Shown here one piece after another: positions 17,301 to 25,222 of a stretch of DNA of 50,993 nucleotides. Each line of letters begins with the position of its first letter. Position 1 is the stretch's first letter. Origin of the DNA: Fusobacterium perfoetens (GTDB lineage Bacteria > Fusobacteriota > Fusobacteriia > Fusobacteriales > Fusobacteriaceae). The notes beneath the pieces are model-generated. The model was not told where the DNA came from. It saw nothing but the letters and a program-made list of their open reading frames with translations, and did not search any database. The position numbers and the translations under genes are program-made. The stretch covers positions 1 through 50,993 of the forward strand of contig NZ_JADYUD010000014.1 of NCBI RefSeq assembly GCF_021531595.1. The letters are read 5' to 3'.

Positions 17301-18002
17301 AATAGTCCATCCATAGTCATCTTCATCTCCCCACATTGGGAATAAAGGAACTTCTGAACCTTGTCTTATGTTAAATCTGTACCATGGAAATGTAAAAGGC
17401 ATAACATCGTGATTCTGAATAAATAAATCAGATCCTGTAAGAGTTACTTGTTTATCTGGTTCAATTTTTATTCTCTCACTTTGAAGATAATATCCAAGTC
17501 CCGTCAGATCCCTGTTAGTATTAACTTTTGGATCTGTTGTTAACCAAGCATTTTTTAGAAGAACAATCCCATTATCAAACTTGGTTTTTTCTCCTCCAAA
17601 ATATATTTTGTCATTAGGAGCTTCTGCTCCCGTTACCTTTCCTACCTCCATATATCCAAAGCTTTGCCCAAAAATAGCTTTGCTTCCATCAAGAAGAGCA
17701 ACTCCATCTTTTGACTCCATTCTTATGTCTCCCATAGGCTGATAAGAATCAAGGGTAAAGTCTCCATCTATATACATTCTGTTTTTAGGTTCATCTCTTC
17801 TTACATTGAAAACTTTAAATTTATTATTTCCATAAATTATATCTATCCCATTGGTTGAGGTTACATTCTCATTATCCAGACTTATCTCAACCTCTGTTTC
17901 AGTACTTTTTTTATCTGATTTGCTTTCAACAACTTTATCTTCAGACAAAGCTTTCATACATACAAGCATCAATGCCAGAAGAAGATATATTTTTTTCTTC
18001 AT
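14361..18002 (-). CDS. Large LptD/OstA-like outer-membrane beta-barrel protein
   Basis: A 1213-residue exported protein: Sec signal peptide at residues 1-20 (KKKIYLLLALMLVCMKALS), a charged linker, an OstA/LptA-like beta-jellyroll region at about 50-220, then a motif FTFPWYRFNIRQGSEVPLFPMWG that resembles the LptD junction before the barrel. The rest is many Tyr/Asp/Gly-rich amphipathic strands typical of a barrel. It is longer than typical LptD (about 780 in E. coli). The C-terminus ends in IKIEDEID without the usual terminal aromatic. LPS assembly is the likeliest role; another surface barrel is possible. A GAGGGG site precedes the ATG. Confidence 0.7.
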   Translation of the reverse strand: MKKKIYLLLALMLVCMKALSEDKVVESKSDKKSTETEVEISLDNENVTSTNGIDIIYGNNKFKVFNVRRDEPKNRMYIDGDFTLDSYQPMGDIRMESKDGVALLDGSKAIFGQSFGYMEVGKVTGAEAPNDKIYFGGEKTKFDNGIVLLKNAWLTTDPKVNTNRDLTGLGYYLQSERIKIEPDKQVTLTGSDLFIQNHDVMPFTFPWYRFNIRQGSEVPLFPMWGDEDDYGWTISTGVLYESKDNKFRGGFAPKFGDQMGFLIGRMENWYDTGTYGESRLNITDLLVHKKGDQKIDSETGRPEASHDDRWSIDYTHSYEGNYGYFNFGVQSMTYNMNENLKDIIEDYDAQGKFNHRGKDGKTVKGDLGEIPSMGDYSNFYTLDTALTGLGTEKDISLNAKVKLTDDKKAYQYIVTDQIDDLGYDSQVDNDLFSEISLVKDNKDYKFSGYYNYLYDMDPGSSPNDLQSRAEDFGFGFEDKRNKISFSYDEANGDKYRRLNSWERNPDLSSLKHTGRYGLEADYVPWTVSQYDIYDSRKLSTAFGEYKLTDNIAFKTGYDFNFSEKELNLENDPMRVKVFGDKSRWSQYNRFENIIYEKTREDRAYATLYTGLADFTFAGGQSEETVVNREGLNGIKGYRTYKNDSDFYEFGINKNNIELGYLGEIDVFGNIRQDKYTSGINDGRDTENNDKSTRYQGGLNHRITLLDNSGNADRWADIGLSNDFTFFWQDYKYDGDNERQEYGRFINKENVYKYGDKIAFEFGNTETVYTGEYTVKERPVNDEKTGEIFKNKVDFLIDGDKAFSAYYNSDDRYVSEYGSNDLFNNYKNDLGYKDYGANIYFGNHEFYYKNQSIDFVDSNFEAQLVRGLDEKIRENVYGYTYSFDENRLNFQYTEGKDSASVGNYDVLDINNKTYAVSYLNGGEIEHSYGVKYEDYQGNYKPYGSYENKFKTDYNSNVITLRYGFKDKRLSERELSRYAEKEYGKEAGELTSQDLNHIRSIIENRNSVGFNLNSVMDNKVNFGDYRRSFDARLTLESNDDRRHQEDYWGSISKLEAAVFYSQNRTGLGYTFTQEADYRGDRTNPDNWKVTEREHEFSFHTKLGRPSEGWRLKTYIEFYDNIDTPYGDGSGRRFFDGVGVEIGKEMGYYEWSVAYMREYSITTRDYEWKAALQFTLLTFPDKRLFGLGAKGGSAEGENVSPDVHVFSGIKIEDEID

Positions 18003-18051
18003 AAAAAATACCCCTCAGTTTTTAATGTAATCACACATAATATTTCATTTG

Positions 18052-18060
18052 ATTATACCA
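18052..18060 (-). promoter_or_regulatory. Extended -10 promoter of the LptD-like gene
   Basis: On the minus strand TATGG is followed directly by TATAAT (18052-18057), about 50 bp upstream of the start codon. No good -35 lies 17 bp away, so this would depend on the TGG extended -10. Confidence 0.45.
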
Positions 18061-18149
18061 TATATTTATTTATTTTTATAGAGTTTCAACTTTTTATTTT
18101 AATTATTTTTATTTTCTGACAAATAAATTTTATAATTATAAAAATAAAA

Positions 18150-18186
18150 AAACAGCAGAAAGAATTTTTAATCTGTTCTGCTGTTT
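18150..18186. terminator. Terminator of trxA
   Basis: Perfect 11-bp stem AAACAGCAGAA (18150-18160) / TTCTGCTGTTT (18176-18186), with A's on the left giving U's on the minus strand, right after the trxA stop codon. Confidence 0.88.
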
Positions 18187-18198
18187 AAAATTTATTAC

Positions 18199-18516
18199 TT
18201 ATAATGACTGAAGTTTTCCTGAAAGTTCGCTTTTATGTTTAAGCCCTACGAACTGTTCAACTTTTACTCCATCTTTAAAAACCATCATTGTTGGTATGCT
18301 TCTTATTCCAAACTTTACTGCTAATTCAGTATTTTCATCAACATTGACTTTACATATTTTTACATTAGGAAGTTCTTCTGAAATTTCTTCTAAAATAGGC
18401 AGCTGCATTTTACATGGTCCGCACCATTCAGCCCAAAAGTCTACAAGAACAACTCCTGAGTGTTTTAAAATTTCATTTTCAAAAGAGCCTATATCTACTT
18501 TAATTATATTACTCAT
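18199..18516 (-). CDS. trxA: Thioredoxin
   Basis: A 105-residue cytosolic thiol-disulfide oxidoreductase with the canonical active site WCGPC (Cys32 and Cys35), the buried Asp26, and cis-Pro in the loop [11 protein letters not shown] near residue 75. Single-domain thioredoxin of standard length. AAGGAGGG precedes the ATG. It has its own promoter and terminator, so it is a single-gene unit. Confidence 0.96.
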   Translation of the reverse strand: MSNIIKVDIGSFENEILKHSGVVLVDFWAEWCGPCKMQLPILEEISEELPNVKICKVNVDENTELAVKFGIRSIPTMMVFKDGVKVEQFVGLKHKSELSGKLQSL

Positions 18517-18549
18517 TAAGTTCCCTCCTTAAAAAATAACCCTCTTCAT

Positions 18550-18579
18550 AATCTATCACAGTTTTCATTACTTTGTCAA
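18550..18579 (-). promoter_or_regulatory. trxA promoter
   Basis: Minus-strand TTGACA (18574-18579), 18 bp, TAGATT (18550-18555), about 35 bp upstream of the trxA start. Strong -35, weaker -10. Confidence 0.6.
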
Positions 18580-18707
18580 ACCTTCAATTTTTTTACAAGA
18601 AAATTTTCTTAGTTTCAAAAATTTTTTAAACACTGTGTACTGTTATAGTTTTTTAAGAGAAAGACACTTAAATATACTTTTATAAATTTATAGTAATCTC
18701 TAAAATT

Positions 18708-19388
18708 TTAACTTCTTCTTTCTTTTTCTCTTTCAGCTTGTGCTTTGCTAAGATAGAAAGGCTCCATTGTATAAAGATTATCCTCCATATTTTCTGCAAT
18801 TTCTCCTATTACAGCTCCTCTTGGAAGACTTAAAGATTTTATAGAAAATTTTGCATTTTCTCCCATAATTTCTTCTATAAGAGTTTTATATTTTAATGCT
18901 CCGTCCCCTGTGAAAATTATCTTTTTATCTTTTTTATTTTCTAAATACTCTCTTATTTCCCCTACAGCATATTCTTCTTTTCTTATAATTTTTCCATTTT
19001 CGTAAGCATATCTGCAGAAATATCCTCTTTCTTTTCTCGCATCTATAATAGGAATTATTTCACAGTCTGTCTCACTTATTCCATAAGCTATTGCATCAAG
19101 TTCATTTATTCCTGCAATAGGTTTTCCTGTTGAATAAGCAAGTCCTTTTGCTACTGCAACTCCTATTCTTATTCCTGTAAAAGAACCTGGTCCTGTACTT
19201 ACAGCAAATTTATCCACATCTTTTATTGTATGTTCTGTAAGTTTTAAAAGATTATCTATTGCAATCATTATATTTTCAGAATGAGTTCTTTTTATATTTA
19301 TTGTTATCTCACCAACAAGACCTGTTTCACTGGAATACAGTGCCACAGTTCCTACATTTGTTGATGTATCAATCGCTAAAATTAACAT
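18708..19388 (-). CDS. tsaB: tRNA N6-threonylcarbamoyladenosine factor TsaB
   Basis: A 226-residue ASKHA-fold partner of TsaD and TsaE in t6A37 modification of ANN-decoding tRNAs. Hallmarks are the start MLILAIDTSTNVGTVAL and VSTGPGSFTGIRIGVAVAKGLAY near residue 62-85. The start overlaps tsaE by 20 bases with GGAG upstream. It lies in the rfaE2-tsaE-tsaB operon; tsaD is not in the window. Confidence 0.94.
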   Translation of the reverse strand: MLILAIDTSTNVGTVALYSSETGLVGEITINIKRTHSENIMIAIDNLLKLTEHTIKDVDKFAVSTGPGSFTGIRIGVAVAKGLAYSTGKPIAGINELDAIAYGISETDCEIIPIIDARKERGYFCRYAYENGKIIRKEEYAVGEIREYLENKKDKKIIFTGDGALKYKTLIEEIMGENAKFSIKSLSLPRGAVIGEIAENMEDNLYTMEPFYLSKAQAEREKERRS

Positions 19389-19833
19389 ATTCCAGCATCT
19401 CCTTTTCTTTTGCCTTATTTCCTATATATTCTATTGATACCTTTCTTGTATCATCTCCGTCATATTCTAAAATAATTTCAATATATTCTTTAGGAAGTTC
19501 TGATTTAATTATATCTGCCCATTCAATAAGCATTACCCCATCTCCATTAAGATAGTCTTCATATCCCACTTCATATATTTCTTCAGCTTCTCCAAGTCTA
19601 TACACATCAAAATGATATAGAGGAAGTCTTCCTGAAAAATATTCAAGCACATAGTTAAAAGTTGGGCTTTTTAAATTTTCTTTTACTCCTAAAGTTTCAG
19701 CAAATTTTTTTGTAAAAGTTGTTTTTCCTGTTCCTAAATCTCCAATAAGAGCAATAATATCTCCTGCTTTTACATAATCTGCAAGTTTTTCTGCAAGTCT
19801 ATTTATTTCTTCAAACTTTAATACCTTTTTCAT
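19369..19833 (-). CDS. tsaE: tRNA t6A biosynthesis ATPase TsaE
   Basis: A 154-residue P-loop ATPase (UPF0079/YjeE family) of the t6A complex. Walker A is GDLGTGKTT near residues 31-39, followed by the conserved SPTFNYVLEY and YHFDVYRLGEAEEI segments. AAGGTG precedes the ATG. Its 3' end overlaps tsaB by 20 bases, so the two are translationally coupled, fitting their joint role. Confidence 0.95.
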   Translation of the reverse strand: MKKVLKFEEINRLAEKLADYVKAGDIIALIGDLGTGKTTFTKKFAETLGVKENLKSPTFNYVLEYFSGRLPLYHFDVYRLGEAEEIYEVGYEDYLNGDGVMLIEWADIIKSELPKEYIEIILEYDGDDTRKVSIEYIGNKAKEKEMLEYVNFSD

Positions 19834-19843
19834 TTTTTCACCT

Positions 19844-20305
19844 TTATCCTTGGATTTTCTTTACTATGTTGGTAGTTGATTTTCCTTCAATAAAAGTAAG
19901 AATTCTCACTTCTCCTCCATAGCTTTCAACCACTTTTGTTTCTGGAAGATCGTCTTTTGTATAATCTCCTCCCTTAACATGAATTGAAGGCTTTAATTCT
20001 CCTATTAAACTTTCAGGAGTATCTTCTTCAAAAATCACTGCATAATCAACAGCTTTTAGTCCACAAAGCATTTCAGCTCTGTCATACTGATTATTTATAG
20101 GTCTTGTTTCCCCTTTAAGTCTTTTAACTGACTGATCTGAATTTACACCTATAATAAGAACATCTCCCTGTCTTTTTGCCTCATTAAGATATCTTAAATG
20201 TCCCACATGAAGAATATCAAAGCAACCATTTGTAAATACTACAGTTTTATTTTGTTTTTTTAATTCTTCAACTAATTTTTTTCCAAATTCTCTGTCTACA
20301 AGCAC
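19844..20305 (-). CDS. rfaE2: D-glycero-beta-D-manno-heptose 1-phosphate adenylyltransferase
   Basis: A 153-residue nucleotidyltransferase matching the C-terminal half of HldE (RfaE domain II). It transfers AMP to heptose-1-phosphate to make ADP-heptose for LPS core or glycans. The HxGH signature is visible in TNGCFDILHVGHLRYL near residues 25-40, and the substrate end IEGKSTTNIVKKI is typical. It starts with GTG at 20305, with AGGAGG seven bases upstream. The kinase half (RfaE domain I) is not in this window, so it must be separate. It begins the tsaE-tsaB operon, 10 bp upstream of tsaE. Confidence 0.93.
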   Translation of the reverse strand: MLVDREFGKKLVEELKKQNKTVVFTNGCFDILHVGHLRYLNEAKRQGDVLIIGVNSDQSVKRLKGETRPINNQYDRAEMLCGLKAVDYAVIFEEDTPESLIGELKPSIHVKGGDYTKDDLPETKVVESYGGEVRILTFIEGKSTTNIVKKIQG

Positions 20306-20362
20306 GGGAATCCTCCTGAATACTTTTTTAATTTCATTCTACAATTTTACACCATTTTTTAT

Positions 20363-20371
20363 ATTATAGCA
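20363..20371 (-). promoter_or_regulatory. Possible extended -10 promoter for rfaE2-tsaEB
   Basis: Minus-strand TGC followed by TATAAT (20363-20368), about 58 bp upstream of the GTG start. No good -35. The rest of the 276-bp space up to 20581 is A/T-rich and holds no recognisable gene. Confidence 0.35.
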
Positions 20372-20581
20372 ATACTTACAAACTTTTATTATTTCTTTTT
20401 ATTCTTTTAATTTTTTTTAGCAATAAATCTAGTTTTCCTTTATTTTCAAATACTAAAAATCAAATTTTTATTTCTTTTTTTGAAATTTTTCTTTACTTTC
20501 TTATAGAAATTAAGGTAATATAATATAAACAATGTATTTTTTACAGGTACTTTTTATTATTTCTTTTAGGGGGTTATAAAT

Positions 20582-21415
20582 ATGGAAAAATTATTGGAAC
20601 TTGGATTTAAAAAAATTGGTTTCTGGAAAAAAAGTGAAAAAATTCTTTCTTTTGAGCTTTCTGAATTTAAAGACTCTACAGATATCATCTTTGCCTTTGT
20701 TCAAAATTCCACTGTTGTATATATGGCTTCAGCATCAAGTAATTTTGAAACTTTTTTAAATTCATTTGTAAATCCTTCAAATATAGATCTTGAAAAAACA
20801 GGAATAAAAAATCTTCTTTTAAAAGCACTTGATACAGGAGATATAGCAATATATGCGCTAAGAAATAAAAAATTCTTTGGACTTATGACAAAGTTTTCAC
20901 CTGTTGAAATCGCAAATATAATAAAAGAAATGAACCCTTCTTGGAATTCAGACGACCTTAAAGAGCGTATGAAAAATATTGTAGGAAAAGATAGAAATGC
21001 TGTACTTAAATCTGAGCAACTTAAAGAAAAAGAAGAGAAAGAAGCAAAAGTTTCAGAACAAAATAATTCCTCTTCTGAAACTATTAAAGTTCCTACTAAA
21101 GAAAAATCAAAAAAACAATATGAAACATATATTTTTATTCTTGGAAAAAGCTATTACGAAAGAGGTTTCTTTAATTTAAAAACTTCTTATTCTCACCTTG
21201 TAGGAGAAGATAAAACAGATATTCAAATTATTCTTGAGGGAAAAGAAAAATATACTATTCCAGGAAAGATAAACAGAACTGCAAATACTTCAAAGGCTGC
21301 AAGAATAATTGGAAATAAACCTCTTAAAATGTGGTTTCAGGAAAATGCTCAAGTTAACAGTGAATTAAGAATCACATTTATTTCAAAAAAGAAAATAAAA
21401 TTGGAAGTAGCTTAG
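20582..21415 (+). CDS. Unrecognised two-domain protein (degenerate GIY-YIG-like N-terminus?)
   Basis: A 277-residue cytosolic protein that I do not recognise. Residues 1-130 have the outline of a GIY-YIG nuclease-like fold: a hydrophobic strand IIFAFVQNSTVVYMAS, a later FLNSFVNPS, then LLLKALDTGDIAIYAL. The canonical GIY and YIG residues and the catalytic Arg are not visible, so it would be inactive. Residues 140-175 are a low-complexity Lys/Glu/Ser linker. Residues 178-277 form a second compact domain (GKSYYERGFFNLKTSYSHLV, then INRTANTSKAARIIG and LKMWFQE). A DNA-related role is possible but only inferred. AGGGGG lies just upstream, and it is a single gene. Confidence 0.7.
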   Translation: MEKLLELGFKKIGFWKKSEKILSFELSEFKDSTDIIFAFVQNSTVVYMASASSNFETFLNSFVNPSNIDLEKTGIKNLLLKALDTGDIAIYALRNKKFFGLMTKFSPVEIANIIKEMNPSWNSDDLKERMKNIVGKDRNAVLKSEQLKEKEEKEAKVSEQNNSSSETIKVPTKEKSKKQYETYIFILGKSYYERGFFNLKTSYSHLVGEDKTDIQIILEGKEKYTIPGKINRTANTSKAARIIGNKPLKMWFQENAQVNSELRITFISKKKIKLEVA

Positions 21416-21492
21416 TTTAAGCTACCTCAAATTATTATAAAAGCTGTTGCAGATCAATAAAATATTTATTGATTTTCTTCAGCTTTTATTTT
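21405..21492 (+). terminator. Terminator region after the unrecognised gene
   Basis: Two stems. GTAGCTTAG/TTTAAGCTAC at 21405-21423 overlaps the stop codon. A larger imperfect stem AAAAGCTG (about 21439-21446) / CAGCTTTT (21480-21487) encloses ATCAATAAA/TTTATTGAT and is followed by T's. Confidence 0.75.
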
Positions 21493-21588
21493 TAATTTTC
21501 TGCTTTATTTTTCATATTTTTTTTGAAATTTTTTTATCTGTTATTAAAAAATATATAATGATATAATAAGTTTTAGGAGGAAGATATT

Positions 21589-22473
21589 ATGATATTAGGT
21601 TCTATTGAAGCAGGTGGAACAAAATTTGTATGTGCTGTGGGAGATGAAAATGGTGTTATAAAAGAGCGTGCTTCTTTTCCAACAACAACTCCAGAAGAAA
21701 CAATGAACACAGTTATTAATTTTTTCAAAAATAAAAATATTGAAGCTGTTGGAATAGGATGCTTTGGACCTATCTGCCTTGATAAAAAAAGCAAGGAATA
21801 TGGTTCTATCACTACAACACCAAAACTTTTATGGCAAAATTATAACATTGTAAAAAAATTCAAAGAAAATTTTGATATTCCTATAGGATTTGATACTGAT
21901 GTAAATGCTGCTGCTCTTGGAGAATTTACTTGGGGAGCTGCTAAAGATTTAAACTCATGTTTTTATATGACTGTAGGCACAGGAATAGGAGCAGGAATTA
22001 TTGTTGAAGGAAATATAATCCATGGTCTTCTTCATCCTGAAGCTGGGCATATGATGATATGCCATGAAGAAAGAGATCTTTTTGAAGGTTGCTGTCCTTT
22101 TCATAAAAATTGTCTGGAAGGTATGGCATCAGGTCCTTCCATTGAAAAAAGATGGGGTAAAAAAGCTTATGAACTTGAGCCTGATCATATTGCATGGGAT
22201 ATTGAAGCACATTATCTTTCTGTTGCTTTAATGGATGCTGTTCTTATGATTTCACCTGAAAAAATTATTCTTGGTGGAGGAGTTATGAAACAATCTCATC
22301 TGTTTCCTCTTATAAGAAAAAAAGTTTTAGAAAGACTTAATGGATATATAAAAGTTCCTGAAATTTTAGAAAATATTGACAGCTACATTGTATATCCTGA
22401 GCTGGGAGATAATGCAGGAATCTGTGGAGGACTTGCTCTTGCTCTTAGAGAATTAAAAAAAATTAATAAATAA
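21589..22473 (+). CDS. scrK: ROK-family fructokinase
   Basis: A 294-residue cytosolic sugar kinase predicted to phosphorylate fructose at O-6. The ATP motif IEAGGTKFVCAV is at residues 5-16, the catalytic Asp in GFDTDVNAAALGE, and the ROK zinc site is visible as HPEAGHMM with Cys residues in EGCCPFHKNCLEG. The sequence is closest in feel to ScrK/GmuE fructokinases. GGAGGAAG precedes the ATG. It is followed 22 bp later by manA, so fructose-6-phosphate made here can interconvert with mannose-6-phosphate. The convergent fructose-type PTS lies next door. Confidence 0.87.
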   Translation: MILGSIEAGGTKFVCAVGDENGVIKERASFPTTTPEETMNTVINFFKNKNIEAVGIGCFGPICLDKKSKEYGSITTTPKLLWQNYNIVKKFKENFDIPIGFDTDVNAAALGEFTWGAAKDLNSCFYMTVGTGIGAGIIVEGNIIHGLLHPEAGHMMICHEERDLFEGCCPFHKNCLEGMASGPSIEKRWGKKAYELEPDHIAWDIEAHYLSVALMDAVLMISPEKIILGGGVMKQSHLFPLIRKKVLERLNGYIKVPEILENIDSYIVYPELGDNAGICGGLALALRELKKINK

Positions 22474-22495
22474 TATGGTATTTGGAGGTTGATTT

Positions 22496-23464
22496 ATGTA
22501 TCCTATTAAATTTAAAAAATGCTTTATTGATAAAGTATGGGGAGGAAGAGCTTTTGAAACTGTTCTTGGAATGACTCTTCCTGAAAATAGAAGTATTGGA
22601 GAATCTTGGGAAGTAAGTTCTCATAAAAATGGAATGTCCATTGTTGAAAATGGAGAATTTGCTGGAATGACTCTTGAAGCTCTTAAAGACAAATATGGTG
22701 CTGAAATACTTGGAAAAGATGTCTTTGAAAGATTTGAAGGAAAATTCCCTATTTTAATTAAATATCTTGATGTTAATGACAGACTTTCTGTTCAAGTTCA
22801 TCCAAGTGATGAATATGCACTTAAAGTTGAAGGAGAATTTGGAAAAAGTGAATGTTGGTATATAATAGATGCCAGCGAAGATGCAAAACTTATTCTTGGA
22901 CTAAAGCCTGGAATGACTAGAGAAACTTTTTTAGAAAAAAGTAAAAATAAAGATTTTAAAAATATGTTCAATGAAGTCAGTGTAAAAAAAGGAGATTTTA
23001 TTAATATCACTCCTGGAGTTGTTCATGCCAGCCTTGAAGGAAGTGTTCTTCTTTGTGAAACACAGCAAAACTCAGATACAACATATAGAATTTATGATTT
23101 TGACAGAACTGTAAACGGTGTTCCAAGACCTCTTCATCTTGAAAAAGCTGCTGATGTAATAAATTTTGGAGAAGTTCCTGTTGTTACTAAAGAAAATTCA
23201 AGACAGAATATAAAACTTAGAAACTGTGTAAAACAAGAACTTGTAAGATGTAAATATTTTAATGTTGACAAATTAAGAATAAATGGTATCTTCCATGATG
23301 AAATAAGTGAAAACTTTAAAGTTTATTCTATTCTTGAAGGAGAAGGAGATATTATTTACAATGATATTAAATACCCTGCAAGAAAAGGAGATACTTATTT
23401 TATTCCTGCAAATATGAATGTCTTAGTTGATGGAAATATTGAAATTTTAAAATCATTTATGTAA
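22496..23464 (+). CDS. manA: Mannose-6-phosphate isomerase, class I
   Basis: A 322-residue cupin-fold zinc enzyme that interconverts mannose-6-phosphate and fructose-6-phosphate. The metal site is spread over VQVHPSDEYA (Gln, His) with ECWYII and TPGVVHASLEG (His) further on. The short length is typical of the Gram-positive-type class I enzyme (Bacillus ManA/Pmi), which lacks the insert of E. coli ManA. GGAGG precedes the ATG. It is cotranscribed with the ROK fructokinase. Confidence 0.94.
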   Translation: MYPIKFKKCFIDKVWGGRAFETVLGMTLPENRSIGESWEVSSHKNGMSIVENGEFAGMTLEALKDKYGAEILGKDVFERFEGKFPILIKYLDVNDRLSVQVHPSDEYALKVEGEFGKSECWYIIDASEDAKLILGLKPGMTRETFLEKSKNKDFKNMFNEVSVKKGDFINITPGVVHASLEGSVLLCETQQNSDTTYRIYDFDRTVNGVPRPLHLEKAADVINFGEVPVVTKENSRQNIKLRNCVKQELVRCKYFNVDKLRINGIFHDEISENFKVYSILEGEGDIIYNDIKYPARKGDTYFIPANMNVLVDGNIEILKSFM

Positions 23465-23479
23465 TATAATAATTTAACT

Positions 23480-23545
23480 AAAGGAACTGTTGCATTTTCT
23501 AATTTATAAAATTTTATCTTTATAAATTTACAGCAGTCCCTTTTT
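23480..23545 (+). terminator. Terminator of manA (short member of the nested-hairpin family)
   Basis: Outer arms AAGGAACTGTTGCA and TACAGCAGTCCCTT pair imperfectly; inner arms AATTTATAAA and TTTATAAATT pair perfectly; T's follow. It shares the TTGCATTT start and the TTTATAAATTT/CAGTCCC end with the longer element near 50.81-50.9 kb. Confidence 0.72.
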
Positions 23546-23569
23546 TATTATAAATTTTATAATTTTATA

Positions 23570-23605
23570 AACAAAAAGAGAGGAAAATTCCTCTCTCTTT
23601 TTGTT
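23570..23605. terminator. Terminator of the PTS operon
   Basis: Stem AACAAAAAGAGAGG paired with CCTCTCTCTTTTTGTT, AT-rich on both flanks; on the minus strand it ends the PTS transcript and can also back up the manA terminator. Confidence 0.85.
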
Positions 23606-23623
23606 GTGTAATGTGTTAAAAAT

Positions 23624-23941
23624 CTATTTGTTTGCTTCGTAATGTGCTTTTAATTTATTTACAATAGCTTCTGCTTTTTTTACTGCATCAGTAATAGCAA
23701 CTCTTACTACTTTTTTACCTTCAAATCTTTCTTCATTCTTAATAGCTACTTCTTTAGTAAGAACTACATAATCTGCTGATTTTACATCTTCAGGAGTAAG
23801 AACATTTTCTATTCCAATTCCTCCTTGAGTTTCAATTTTAACTTCTACTCCAAGTTTTTCTCCTGCTTTTTTTAATGCTTCTGCTGCCATATAAGTATGT
23901 GCAACACCAGAAGGACAAGCTGTTACTCCTATTATTTTCAT
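23624..23941 (-). CDS. PTS fructose-type EIIB component
   Basis: A 105-residue cytosolic EIIB domain of the fructose-mannitol family. Phosphocysteine Cys9 sits in GVTACPSGVAHTYMAAEAL, the fructose EIIB signature. It takes phosphate from EIIA and passes it to the sugar bound by EIIC. Here EIIA, EIIC and EIIB are separate genes in the order EIIA-EIIC-EIIB downstream of a PRD regulator. AAGGAG precedes the ATG. The sugar cannot be fixed from sequence; fructose or a mannosyl sugar fits the neighbouring fructokinase and ManA. Confidence 0.94.
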   Translation of the reverse strand: MKIIGVTACPSGVAHTYMAAEALKKAGEKLGVEVKIETQGGIGIENVLTPEDVKSADYVVLTKEVAIKNEERFEGKKVVRVAITDAVKKAEAIVNKLKAHYEANK

Positions 23942-24045
23942 AATCTTTACATCTCCTTATGATTTTTTTACAAATTACTGGCTTATAATAATATCCTACC
24001 ACTAAATCTTAAATTTATCTACTTGAATTTACACAATATTTTTTA

Positions 24046-25104
24046 TTAGAAATCCATTTCTAAGTCTACATCATCATCTGCAGAAGATGCTGCTGCTTCT
24101 CTTTCTTCAACTGGTTTCTTTAATATATTTACAATAATTGCTGTTGTTAAAGCTCCTGCTATTGTTCCAATAATATATCCTGTTTTTCCTTCTACTACAG
24201 GAAGTACAATCCAACCTCCCCAAGGAGCATGGTTAATAACATTCATAAGGAATCCTATAACATTTCCTACTATTCCTCCTGCAACTATTGATGGAAGAAC
24301 TCTTAAAGGATCGTTTGCAGCAAATGGAATTGCTCCTTCTGAAATTCCTACAAGTCCCATAAATATTGCAGCTTTACCTGCTTCTTTTTCACCTTTATCG
24401 TATTTTTTAGGTGCTAATAATGTAGCAAGTCCCATTCCGATTGGTGGAGTACAAATTGCTATTCCAACTCCTCCCATAAGCCATGGTTGAGTTCCAACTT
24501 GTGTTTGAGCAAAAAGAGTTGCAACTTTATTGATTGGTCCTCCCATATCAAATGCTGTCATTCCTCCAAGAATTGCTCCAAGAAGAGCTTTACTTGCTCC
24601 TTGCATAGAAGAAAGCCAACTATTTAAAGCTTCCATCATTAAAGCTATAGGAGTTCCAATTATCCACATAACAACTGCACACACAATAAATGTTCCTACA
24701 AGTGGGAATATAAATATTGTTTTGATTGATTTTAATGAATCTGGAAGTTGAATTTTCTTTAACATATTAACAACATATCCAGCTAAGAATCCAACAACTA
24801 TTGCCCCTAAGAATCCTGTTTTATATTGGCTTACTGCAATCCAAGAACCTATCATAGCTGGTGCAAGACCTGGTTTGTCAGCTATAGAATAAGCAATGTA
24901 TCCTCCTAAAATCATAGGGAAAATTGTAAGACCTGCAATTCCCATATCTGATATATTTTTTAATAACCCTGTTTCAGGAACAGCTCCTTTACCGCTTAAC
25001 ATAACTGCAAGTGAAAGAAGAACACCTCCTGCAACTATAAATGGTATCATGTGGCTAGTTCCAAATAACAAATCTTTTTTAAATTTTGCTAAAGCTTGTT
25101 TCAT
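24046..25104 (-). CDS. PTS fructose-type EIIC permease
   Basis: A 352-residue inner-membrane permease with about nine to ten hydrophobic segments. Family motifs are FGTSHMIPFIVAGG near residue 15, the AFDMGGPINKVA motif near 185, and GISEGAIPFAANDPLRVLPS near 255. AAGGAGGAG precedes the ATG. It sits between EIIA and EIIB with gaps of about 105-120 bp, which is wide for an operon but without a clear terminator. Confidence 0.94.
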   Translation of the reverse strand: MKQALAKFKKDLLFGTSHMIPFIVAGGVLLSLAVMLSGKGAVPETGLLKNISDMGIAGLTIFPMILGGYIAYSIADKPGLAPAMIGSWIAVSQYKTGFLGAIVVGFLAGYVVNMLKKIQLPDSLKSIKTIFIFPLVGTFIVCAVVMWIIGTPIALMMEALNSWLSSMQGASKALLGAILGGMTAFDMGGPINKVATLFAQTQVGTQPWLMGGVGIAICTPPIGMGLATLLAPKKYDKGEKEAGKAAIFMGLVGISEGAIPFAANDPLRVLPSIVAGGIVGNVIGFLMNVINHAPWGGWIVLPVVEGKTGYIIGTIAGALTTAIIVNILKKPVEEREAAASSADDDVDLEMDF

Positions 25105-25222
25105 TTTCTCCTCCTTAACATTTTATATTTTTTATATTTTATTTATTTTTTACTATTTTTGATTTTTATAAAATCTGCTGTTTAGTTTTTTATCTTTATT
25201 TATATAAATAATAATTTTTATA

